Source: Argopecten irradians (Eukaryota > Mollusca > Bivalvia > Pectinida > Pectinidae). From it: DNA of 64,000 bases. The stretch spans positions 47,729,086 through 47,793,085 of the forward strand of contig NC_091135.1 of NCBI RefSeq assembly GCF_041381155.1, written 5' to 3'. Within the stretch, counting starts at the first letter, position 1, and the number at the start of each line of letters is the position of its first letter. A program made the position numbers and the translations under genes. The notes below the pieces were generated by a model. It was not told the DNA's origin. It worked only from the letters and a program-made list of their open reading frames with translations, and did not search any database. This document shows positions 46,701 to 58,600 of this stretch, piece after piece.

Positions 46701-49700
46701 TCCAGAGAAGTTATCCGGTGAAAGAAGGATTTCTGCAAGGCAATGATTTTGTTAAAATTAAAACGAGATATCTATAAAGATCTTATGAAATTCAGAAAGT
46801 TGGCTCAAGTAAGGAGTCTAGATATTCGCTTATGAAATCTTACCCTGAACTGAAGTTTCTTCATCCATATCCAGGTCTCCATCATCTGTAGTATGTGGAA
46901 AATTGGCCGGGTTTAGGAGTCTGACCAAGTTCTCGTGGGACTCAGACAGTGAGGTAACCAAATGCTGCTGTTTGTTGGTGGGAAGTGCGAGCTCATTTGA
47001 CATTATTTGGCAATCTGTATAAACAGTGTTGTTAAGATGATCTGAACCATCAGGTGGAGTTTCGCAAGGAACAAAGCAATCTGTAAATAGTGTACATGAC
47101 TGTCATAATTCAAAAGTTTTTTAATCGAGTGTACTAGTACTATATTCGTGTATTACATGTGTACGCTGTTATATTTTTATTTCCCAATTTGCTAATATTT
47201 TCACCTGAAATACAAGACAACTGAATAATGATATATTATGTATATTATTTAGTAAGAACGAAATTTTTGCGAAAACAAGAAACATCGTCATTAGTTATTT
47301 AAAAGTAGAAGCGTTACATTTTACTTCACTTTCTCTCCTGGTAGAACCAAGTCTTGGCGTCTCCTTGTGTAAACTCAGATCTATACAGGACACGTCAGAC
47401 CTGGCACTGTCAGTAGTACAACATGGTATCTTGAAGTCCAACGTTTCTACAAAAGACATCAAAGTGCCCTTTTAATACTCTATACGTGTATTTGTTAACG
47501 GTGCATACATACATTTTAACGAATGAATAAAATGAGATAACGTTAAAATAGCACTGGACACAAAACGAAATAAATTTTCATGCCAAATCAACATTGTGTC
47601 CTGTGACCTGCAGAAACTTTACCTTTGCCGACAGCGTATTTGATTTCCGAATCTTTGTTTCCATTGCTATTTGTCCCTTCATAATAATGTGTCCAGTTGT
47701 CCTTTTTTAAAACATCGGTGCCAAATGGCTGGTTGGGTGTTTCGGCAGGAATACGCAAAATGTTGTTTGCAATCACAAAGTCTTTGCCGTTCCAAATCTC
47801 TGGTGGGCATTTTTCTTCATTGGGGGTGGTATGCTGCGGGGATTCTAAAAAATCATTTTAAACTAAGGTTAGCATAAAGGTTATACAAAAATCTCCTATT
47901 TAGTATTAATGCAGATTTAGCTTGGCATGTGAACATAAACGTTTTGTCACCGAGGACTCAGCAGGAATGCGATAGGACCTCCTGTGTTTGTAAATTAGAC
48001 AGTGATAGAAGAAGCAGAAAAGAGGGTAACAGGACATACTTACAACAAAGTAGAGTTCTTACCTTGTGGGTTTTGTACAGTTCTGTTGGCACACAATGCC
48101 TGGATTATGCTGGCTAACTGGATGGTAGTGTTACACATCTCCATGTACTGTTTATATCTGTCCTCTCCGTTGTCAGTAGGTGTAACAGGCACAGACAGCT
48201 CATCAGAATCAGATCCATTAACCTTGCCCAGGTATATACTGGGAGTTTCCATCTGGTGAGTTTCCAAGTGGGGGATTTCCACGGAGGGAACTGCTTCGCA
48301 GGAAACTTCATCCAGATGATTAAAATTGGTATGTACAGCTTTTAACGCTGATTTTTCCTGATTGGCGTTTAGGATATTATTCAACGTAGTGTTCTTATAC
48401 TCTTTTGTCGAGGTACACTTTTGTTTACTTGGCTTATCGGTCAACACCTGTGGTCCAGAACGTACTTCTTCATTGTCATTTTCTCCGCCACAAAAGAACT
48501 CTACATCACAGAAATAGTCATGTTATACTTAAACACATGCAGGTTTTCATTTCAAAATATAGAACAATATAAATGCATCGTATATGAATCATACTGCAAA
48601 TAAACGACTTGAAACTAAACATGCAAATGAACCGCGTGGCGATCAATTTTGAATCTTTTGTAAACTTCATAAAGTACGGGCAAATATGTTATTTCCGAGC
48701 GTCAGTATACAAAAGACAATTCTGTGTTTGAATAATATGAAATGTGTGTGTGTATGTGTGTATTTACCTTGCATGTAAGACATATCCTCGTTAGCACAAA
48801 GCTTCTTGATCACATCACTTAAATTCATTTTCTTGTTGGATTGCATTGCATTTTCATAGAAAGTGTAATTATCCTCCCTGATATCGGAACACAACTCTCC
48901 GAGTATATTATAACCTTGGGAAGACATGTTCTCGTTTTCCAGATATTCCTCATCTCCATTAATATCAATATAAGAAACACTGGACTTTCCATCAGAATCA
49001 TTCATGAGATCTTCGACCGTTTCCTGTGATATTCTAACGACGTTGATGTCGGATTCAGATACCAGATCACTCAGGTCTAACCGTGGCACATCTCTTGGTC
49101 TGACGGGGTTACTTGATACCACTGTGAAAGGTATAGGGAACTTCAGCGTCCTTTCGGATGAAGACGAAGAGCATTCGCTTTCTGAACTATTTGGGGCACT
49201 CTTAAAGATATCTGCAAGGATATAGATTACAGAACAAATGTAATTATCACCATTCTCTTCCCATTACGTATTTCAAAGTCATATTTTTTCGGGGGAAAAC
49301 TTTTGAATTTTTTCAAATGAAACTGTTTATGTACATTGAATTTCTAGAAAATTAAATACACCATGTGAATGCTTATTGTTTGAACTACTTCTGTTGGGAC
49401 GTGGGGGTCACAGATATCAAGGATCTGGTATGAAACGGATAACATGTTATAAACAATAAATACATGCAAAATATGCAAACATGTATCCATCCTATCATTG
49501 ATTTTCTTAAATGTTAAAAGGCTTGAAATTGTATCCATGGGTAAAATAATTATATAGAATAACATAAAAGAGCAAGATTACATCTACTCAACTTACCTCG
49601 AATCTCTAAGTCTTCAATGCATATTGGTCCATTCATGTAACTGGGAACTAGATCGGATACTACTTCCTGATGCACTGGCTGTGCCGGCTCACAGTGTGGG

Positions 49701-51901
49701 ACTTCAGTAAATATTGCTTTATTGTTGTTTGTGAAAGATTCTTGGCAGTTGTCGCTCGTCGCATATCCAATTATTGTCCCGGACCGAGATGTTCTTGGTT
49801 GCAGCTTGACAAGCATAAACTCGGATTCGATATCCTGCGGTAGAAAAAGGCCATCGTTTGATCTTTGTGAGTTCATGTTGATATCCACATTTTTGAGGAT
49901 GACGTTTTCATCTTCTAATCTAGTAGGGCTTTTAGTGATCCCATTCATGTTGTATGAAATGTTTGTGTTATCTGACCTTGATGAATTCATATTGACATCT
50001 CTGTCATCTGACGACTCACTATCAGGCTTTGGACTGCGGTAATTCATATCGACATAATTTCTGTCGCAATGTATATCTCGATCGTTTGATCTATTACCAA
50101 GTTTGCACCACTCGAATTCTTGTTGTTTTACATAAGGTTTGCATAGAATGACTTTTGTTCCTGGACTTCCGTGTACTTTGACTGAAGATGTAGTGTTTTG
50201 TTTTGGAACAGACGTAGGATTGTCATTCATTGACAGGTTTCGCATGTCATTTGTTATCCTTTCTATCCCACTATGTATATCAGCGTATGACACATGCTTC
50301 CGTTGACAGACGTCTTTCTCTTTTGGGTGTAAACTTGTTTCGATAAGAAAATTCTTCATTTCTGCTTCCAGTTTATCAATTCTGTTAAACAATGTTCTGG
50401 AGTGGGCAGATATATTCTCGTGTGCATCTTGAATCTTGCTTTGGGAAGAAATTGGAGAAGTTAGTGCATCTGTGCGTGTCTCATGTTTTGTATTGTATGA
50501 AGTTGCTGGAGACTTGAAGCAAGAGCTTCGATAGGTATTCGTAGGGTAAGACTTTCGTGATTTCGAAGGGCCGAATGTTTCTATTGATCTGGCTTCCTGT
50601 AGACACAGCATTTCTTTCAGTCGTACATTCATTGATCTGAGCCTGTTGACTTCCTCAAAGCAATCCTGGTGTAAGTAGAACGTCTCATCAGTACGGTGGA
50701 GCATTGCTGCCATATCCATGTTCTCTTGTCTGAGGTTATCAACTTCCTGTCTGATTTCTGATCTAATATCCAAGTGACGTTTCTGTGTTGAAATAAAACA
50801 TTTTACATTGTCATGCCTTCTGAATTCCATTTCATTTTGATCATTTGTCATGCTATCACACATGCTTTTGAAATCCAATATATGTAAATTAGTTAAATAC
50901 ATGTACATATGTAGTTAGAAACATTGAGAAACAAATTTGCACATACAATGAATAATAATATTTTGAAGATTATTAATCAATTATACATTTTTCTTCTTTC
51001 TTTCTTTCTTTTTTTCTTTCTTTTCTTCTTTCTTTTCATTCATTTATTTTTGTGTATTGTATGAAACTTTATGGTTATGAATTTGTACTTACGATATTGC
51101 TATCAATACGCTGTTTGAGAACTTCGATCTCCAAATCTATTCTTTTATCATCTTCGTAACTTGAATTCTTCAGGTGTCTAACACCTATGATAATAACATA
51201 GATACAAATCACAATCACTTAATGCACTAGCCACTGTCACTGCAATCGCCGGTTCTTATATATAACATTTTGTATTGAATCTATTAATAGATAAATGTTC
51301 CTCACATAGTATCACAGGAATGTTCTCAAGCTTGTAAGGAAGAGGATGAAGAGTTATACCCACTCTAACATAGTTTAGGGAGCAAGGATTTCTGTATAAT
51401 GTACATCATGCAAGTCATAAATCCTATTTGTTTTATTTGTTATGAGTATATATACATCAAAATGTTGAATTAATTTGTTATTGTCTTGTATTAAATAACG
51501 AAAATGTCTGCTGTTATTGCCCCTGTTTGAAAACAGCTTGAAATAATCAGTCATTGAAATATTTCTTTCAGTACAGCTTCAGCATTTCATTCCACTACAA
51601 GCAGAGATTGAGATAGGCCTAAAAGTTGTTGAAAAAATAAGTCCTAAAGATATGTTCCACATATATTTTATGCAAATTGCTCAAAATTTCAATTTGTGTA
51701 AAGTTTTTAACAAATACTGTACTGAACAGTAATGTTTTAAGAGATCATGAGATAGTAAATACGTCTGACCAATAATATCTGAGGGAAATTATTTAAAAAA
51801 TATGGTTCAAACCACGAATTTATTCAATATTAATGATTTTATTACTTACCTGGATGTGTGGTTCTCCTATGAAGAAATGGTGTTGGCTTTACTCGTCTCA
51901 T
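43760..51901 (-). CDS. Unrecognised modular coiled-coil / acidic disordered protein, about 1387 aa
   Basis: I do not recognise this gene. Fifteen exons join in frame: 51901-51850, 51184-51093, 50782-49597, 49211-48768, 48500-48063, 47844-47623, 47446-47330, 47080-46844, 46732-46514, 46322-46155, 45800-45669, 45335-45030, 44713-44513, 44356-44051 and 43803-43760. The start MRRVKPTPFLHRRTTHPG is basic; residues about 28-115 form a coiled coil (heptad-like EVDNLRQEN, LRSMNVRLKEM), with a second short one near LFNRIDKLEAEMKNF. From residue 443 on, everything is Ser/Asp/Glu-rich and probably disordered, with SPVLPFDDV three times in exon 14 and a basic end (KKMKKVK). Exons 4-14 are all phase 1-1. 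There is no signal peptide, membrane segment or known domain. The least certain parts are the exon 7 donor (GTGAAG) and the last exon. It is transcribed away from TMX3. Confidence 0.8.
45030..45800 (-). repeat. Duplicated exons 11 and 12 of the unknown gene
   Basis: Exon 11 (45800-45669) starts CATSSESLAGYARRDQIYEK and exon 12 (45335-45030) starts GTASSASQVGYERRDQMYDK; both continue through DYMTKS or NYMTKS. Exon 11 also shares its end with exon 10 (46322-46155): SEDESET against SEDDCEP, with the same donor context. Tandem exon duplication explains both. Confidence 0.85.
51002..51050. repeat. TTTC-type pyrimidine tract
   Basis: An irregular run of TTTC/TTC repeats in intron 2 of the unknown gene. 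Being pyrimidine-rich on the plus strand it is purine-rich in the transcript, so it is not an acceptor tract. Confidence 0.8.
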
Positions 51902-52641
51902 TTTCGAAATGATAGTAAGAAAACAGTGTTTAAATCTCCCTCCTTGAAAAGTTCGGCAATATTCACCATGTGAGTTGCTAAACTAATTGGCGTTGCTAGG
52001 AGATATATATATTTCCGGTCATGTGACCACAAAACACTCGCGACATCTAGCGCCAAGTAAGGTAACCCGTGTTTATCTTTATGCGTACAGTTCATGTACA
52101 CTCAATCAGTCTTAAATTAATTTACTCACGGGATAGACTAGATAAAATTATAGATATATATCCACTTTTTTTGCTTAATTAAATATGTACATATAAAATT
52201 ACTATTAACTATAAACTAAAAAAAATAATAAAATAAGCCTGCACCTTCAAATAAACTACAAACTAAAAAATAATAATAATAACCTGCACCTTTACAATCA
52301 CTCTAAATAACTACACTCTTCTTTCTTCACAATCACGCCCCGGCCAATCCACACAATATAATCATCGTCATCGAAGAAAAAGAAGAAATAAAACACTGCG
52401 TGTACACTACATTAAGTTAAAAATCAAAAGTCGTTTGTCATAAGATATATCTTTACAGTATTGTTTATAATAAAGACATTATTTATTCTCTCTGAAAAGA
52501 AAAAGATTTTTTTAAATGTCTCTCTAAAAAGAACTAGGCAAAGCAAGTATTGACTTCGTATTTTTTCCGTTTAGTTCCGTCACCTGCTACCGTTTTTACA
52601 TTTAGATACAATTATACTGCAGGACTATCATTGTTTGAAAG
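51902..52641. promoter_or_regulatory. Shared intergenic region between the unknown gene and TMX3
   Basis: 740 bp separate the two start codons, which point away from each other. Both promoters must lie here or in unseen 5' exons. The region is AT-rich with no CpG cluster and no TATA box I would defend. Confidence 0.5.
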
Positions 52642-55600
52642 ATGGCGCTCTCCATGCAGAAAACGATTTTGACAGCTATTGTGTTTGGTAGGAGCTTCAC
52701 ACATTGTGACAACTTCGATTTCCATTAATTCATATATATGGTTGCGTATTTTTGTTTAATTCTTGACATTTCTTGCAGGTTTGGTGTGCGATGTGTCCGG
52801 CCACGTTCTAGAACTTGATGAAAGGTAGGCATAGTACAGATACCCGCTTCGAGATCAGCTGTACGTTGCCCTCGGGCAATCAATCAGTCTTCAATCAAAC
52901 TAGGCCCACTGCATGTGACACTCACCCAGTTCCAAAGGATTGGTACCAAAATTCGATACGCATTTGCTCATAGGTTAAACAACTATTGTGCTAAAATTCT
53001 TTACAAAAATTAATCAACAGATCGATATAGATGAAAAAGTTAACGCTTTCTTTACATCCATGTTTATTTGTTGATATTGCGAACACCTGAGATATCGATG
53101 TTCTACACAAATTTGCTAGTAATGAACAAAAACAGGGATCCTATGAACCCTGTTTGCCCGGAGTTATTTCACCTTATAATTTGTTTTTAAACCGAGGAAG
53201 GGAAGCTAAAACAACATTATTCTGCCTGTAATTAAGATCATCTAATAATTAAAACACTGTGATGGTTATGTGTGCACAAGGACAAATTGTGCATGAGTAT
53301 ACTAAAGTCAAATATGACATCACTTCTTATAATTACCGAAATCGTAAATAGCTAGGTGGATTCGAAATATAACTTCATGAGGAATTATACACCACACTGC
53401 AGTTCTTGATATTACTATGTACAATACAAATTGTATCGGTTTTCAGCAGCATATCGAATATTGATACGCAAACATGCTGTATATCGCTTTATATTTTTAA
53501 CAACTCAATCTACTGTTTTCTTAATAGAAATAGGAAATTCCAAACAAAATTTATTCTAAAACATCATTCAAGTAAGAGCATTTCAATCAAAAGGAAGTGT
53601 TTGAAGCATCTGCGTCACCTAGATGCATTAGAAATGGCTTTTCATAACTAAGAATAGGAATTGACAGAAATGAATTAACACAGATGACAAATTGTGTCGC
53701 TTTAGACATTCCAATACCCAGCCCTATCTAATACCTGTAAGTTTTTTATTAGGGCTTATAATTTTAGAGTTGCAGTCACTATCTTGAAATGTAATAGAAT
53801 TATATAGAAAAGATAATAAAATAATTTTAATGTTTCTCCTTAAAAATCAGATTTAGGGCAAAACAACTTAGGAAGAACATAAGTCAACATAACCTTATTT
53901 GGCTTAACATGATGAAGAAGATTGATAACCTGGTAGAGAATGAAAAACGACTCAACATCAAACATAAACATGAAGCATACTTTATCGATTCTAAAAAAAA
54001 AAATCATTAAAACATGCATAACCAACAGACAACAATTTAAATATACATACCTTTAGTGTTTCCCACAGCCGTGATTAGCATGGCGCCGCGCCGTGCCCTT
54101 TTTACCTGACGCCATGCCCCTATAACCTAACGCCTTGCCCCGTTTGTCCCCAGTACACTTTTACTACACTACCAAAATACCAGGCAGTGGCTTGATAGTT
54201 AAGTAAACAAAAGAGGTGTGACCACTCCCTGACCTCCTGACCAACACCCCAGTGGCCCTAATTAGCAGCCTTGGGCTATTTCCACTTTGGCTTGTGGTGT
54301 CACTTTCAGGTCTGTGTATTACGTAAGCTGAAGTCTGAGCAGCCGATCGGCAGCCTAGAAAACAATCAGCTGGCCTTTCAAAAAGTTTTATGACTACAGA
54401 TAGTAAGCATTATTTCAAAAACAAATACTGCTGACAACTGTAAATTATTCGGAGGTATTGAATTTCAGGATTTTTACAAATATTCACGTTTTAAAAAATG
54501 AAAACGGTATTATTTTTTTAAAATTTCGATGTGAATTTATTTTAGAAAAGATATATTAACAATAATAAAACTATTAATAGCAAATTAATCAAAATAAATC
54601 AAATTAAAAAGAAATCATTTTTTTCTCTATCAGATTAAATTAAAATATTTTGAATACTACTCTAATTATCTGTATTTTCTTAATTTAGTGCTTGTAAATT
54701 TAGAACATTTTTTTAATTAATTATCCATTATTATGAAATATGTTATCTTATTCAATTCAATACAGTATTTTCAATATTTCAAAAAAGATATATATTAAAA
54801 TAAAGGTAATTGGATTGAAATAAAGGAATACATTTTGCATTTTTCCTATTCTTTTAATTAATATAAATGAAATTTAGATCTTTCTTGTGAATCAATTATA
54901 GTCATGATCATAGGATCAGCAGATAACAATTTCCAAAAATCATTTTGTACACTCAGAATAATTAAATAGATGTCCTGATATTACTTAGCAACTCAGAGAG
55001 TTTAAAGCATTTAAATGATATTAAGTTGAATCAGAATTACATAAACAACAAGACAGTTTTAAAGATTTTCCCTTGTATTGGAAGTCGTCGATATAACCTT
55101 TGTGCCCCTCTGATGGTTATTTATCGCGGTCAAAGTGCCCTTTTCGAAACCCAGCACCATGCCCTTTTTTTTCTTGTGGGAAACACTAACCTTTACTGAC
55201 TGGAAGCAGCATCATCCATGTTCTAATTGTTAATTGTTAATTTGTAAAAGAAATGCTTTTTCTTAAGCATTGGATGGATAAGGTTTACATTTCATAGGCA
55301 ACATTTGTATGGATTAGAATTTATCCTGTGACCTGAGGGGCATAGCTAAATTGGTCTATGTTGGCTATTTTGGTTAGTGTTTTCTTCTCTGAAAATTGTG
55401 AATGGGTATCACCCAAATTTCATATGCTGCATTGTTAGGGGTTGTATATTCCACATTGTACAAATGGGGGGACTGATTCCCCAAGGGCCTGAGGATAGGA
55501 TCAAAATGAACCAATTTGGTCAAATTGTCATAAATAACTTCATATCTGAGCATGATTTTGTATTGCCTTTAGTTTGATAAACTGTGTTCTTTCCATTGCA

Positions 55601-58600
55601 GATTTCTAGAAGTCTATAAAGAGTCACCCTGGCTTGTAGAGGTAAGTTAAAATTAATTTACTAATTGGTATCCTTGTAACATTAACTTGATATATATATT
55701 TATGTGTTGTGGAGTATAAATACTGGAGTTGAAGCAAAAGTGTGTTGTGTTATTTCTTCTTGATCACAGGTACAATAATAATGATCTTTGATTATATACA
55801 TTCAATCTTTTCTTTTTGTTCATAGTTTTATGCCCCTTGGTGCGGCCATTGTAAGAAGCTGGAGCCAACCTTCCACCAAGTCTCTATTTCTCTCAGGAAT
55901 ACACCAGTCAAGGTTGGAAAGTTAGATTGTACCAGGTTCTCAAGTGTTGCTTCAGAGTTTGGTGTTAAAGGTTTTCCAACAATAAAATTGTAAGTATACA
56001 TGAAACTTTATATACAGTCACTGAAACTTGTTCAACTCAGGGCCTTTTTAATTCGTTTTAGTGTTTTTTGGCCAGACGGATTTTTTTTTCAATTTCCAAA
56101 TTACTTCATTAACAAAAAGATGTTAAGTGTCAATAGGATTAGACATCAGGCATGGCCTATCTTGGTCTTCACCGTGTTAAATAAAAGGTTTTAGTGAAGG
56201 AAGTTTGATTGGTTCTAGATTAGTTCCATTGGTAGTGATGTAGATAAATCAATGATTTTTGTCTGAAATCATTAAAAAGGTATGTTGAACTGTGGTGATT
56301 GTTTGCAATGAGACATGGAGAGATAAAAGTTGCACCTCGAGGTAACGTTTTACGGTACTTGACTCTTTTGGCTAAATAGAACTTTCTTAAGAAAGTCCAT
56401 ACTCAAATTAATCTAATTACCAATGCATTGTTATTTTTAATTATTTTCATTGTAGAAAAAAAATTCTAATTATTTGCATTGTAGTAAAAACAACTATATG
56501 CACTATTGGGCCTTTTTAGCTCTGAAATTCACTGAAATTTAGTTATTCATACATAGATAAAATAATTTTAGAATGAAATAAAAAAATCTGAAGGGTTGTG
56601 AAAATATACTCCTTTGGACATTTAAAACATTTTTTTGACGATATGACGTCACAAAAAAATAGCCAAATTCCAATTTCCCGCCATTTTTTATTATTTTGCC
56701 AACCTTTTTCAGCATAAATGCTTCATGGAAAGTATAAGCGCATGCATGTGCCATCATAAAATTTTGTCAAAAAGTGTGTTATGGTAGTCAACACATTCTG
56801 CGAAAAATTCATGCATGCGCTCATATTTATTTTCAATGAAAACAGTCCAAAATCGCACATTTTGTTATGAATTTTGGGTAAAATGGCAGAACCCCCATTT
56901 CGATGGCATTATCACATAAAAGTGTAATGTCAAACGCAAATTTTGGTGCATGTACTGTGTCATCATATGTATCCATATGTTATATAAAAATAAATTCTGT
57001 TTCCTACATGGAATATTGTAATTTGAAGCCATAAATGCCTAGTAGTGCATATAGTCCTGTAAAGTAGTTACTTCTGAGTATGATCTCTTGCAGTTTCAAT
57101 GGAGAAAATATCTATACTCATAAAGGGGACCGGTCTAAAGAGGACATCCTGGAATTTGTGAATCGAGCCAAAGGGTACAGTAGTCTTCTTTAGTCTGGAA
57201 ATTTAAATACTGCTTGTAATTAAACAATTTTGTTTATTTTGATTAAAACACAACCATGAAAAAATAAAATGAATGTTTTCTTTAAAGTGTTTTGTGCAGG
57301 TCTTTGATTCTCGTCTTTCATGTGTTAGGAAACAACATACAATGACAAAGTTATGCACTTTTTGCGAGGATTTACAATTACTTTCTCAATCATGACATTT
57401 AACATCCATTTTTTTTGGCAGACCTGCAGTTCGAAATCTTGCCAGCAAAGGCAAGTTTGATGAAGCTAAGCGGCAGCATAAAGATTCTGCATTCTTCCTT
57501 TTTCTGGGTAAACAGGACCCTGTGGATGACATGTTTGTGAGTAAGACTGCAATAGAGAAATATAAACCTGATTGACCAAACAATAATATAATAAACAGGA
57601 CCCTGTGGATGACATGTTTGTGAGTAAGACCGCAATAGAGAAATATAAACCTGATTGACCAAACAATAATATAATAAACAGGATCCTGTGGATGACATGT
57701 TTGTGAGTAAGACTGCAATAGAGAAATATAAACCTGATTGACCAAACAATAATATAATAAACAGGATCCTGTGGATGACATGTTTGTGAGTAAGACCGCA
57801 ATAGAGAAATATAAACCTGATTGACCAAACAATAATATAATAAACAGGATCCTGTGGATGACATGTTTGTGAGTAAGACCGCAATAGAGAAATATAAACC
57901 TGATTGACCAAAACAATAATATAATAAACAGGATCCTGGGATGGATGACATGTTTGTGAGTAAGACGCAAAGAGAGAAATATAAACCTGATTGACAAAAA
58001 ATAAATATATATAATAAACAGGATCCTGTGGATGACATGTTTGTGAGTAAGACCGCAATAGAGAAATATAAACCTGATTGACCTACCAAACAATAATATA
58101 ATAAACAGGATCCTGTGGATGACATGTTTGTGAGTAAGACTGCAATAGAGAAATATAAACCTGATGACAACCTCTGGATGACATGTTTGTGATAAGACCA
58201 TGAGAAATATAAACCTGATTGACCAAACAATAATATAATAAACAGGATCCTGTGGATGACATGTTTGTGAGTAAGACCGCAATAGAGAAATATAAACCTG
58301 ATTGACCAAACAATAATATAATAAACAGGATCCTGTGGATGACATGTTTGTGAGTAAGACTGCAATAGAGAAATATAAACCTGATTGACCAAACAATAAT
58401 ATAATAAACAGGATCCTGTGGATGACATGTTTGTGAGTAAGACTGCAATAGAGAAATATAAACCTGATTGACCAAACAATAATATAATAAACAGGATCCT
58501 GTGGATGACATGTTTGTGAGTAAGACCGCAATAGAGAAATATAAACCTGATTGACCAAACAATAATATAATAAACAGTGAGGGCACAGTTTCAACATATA

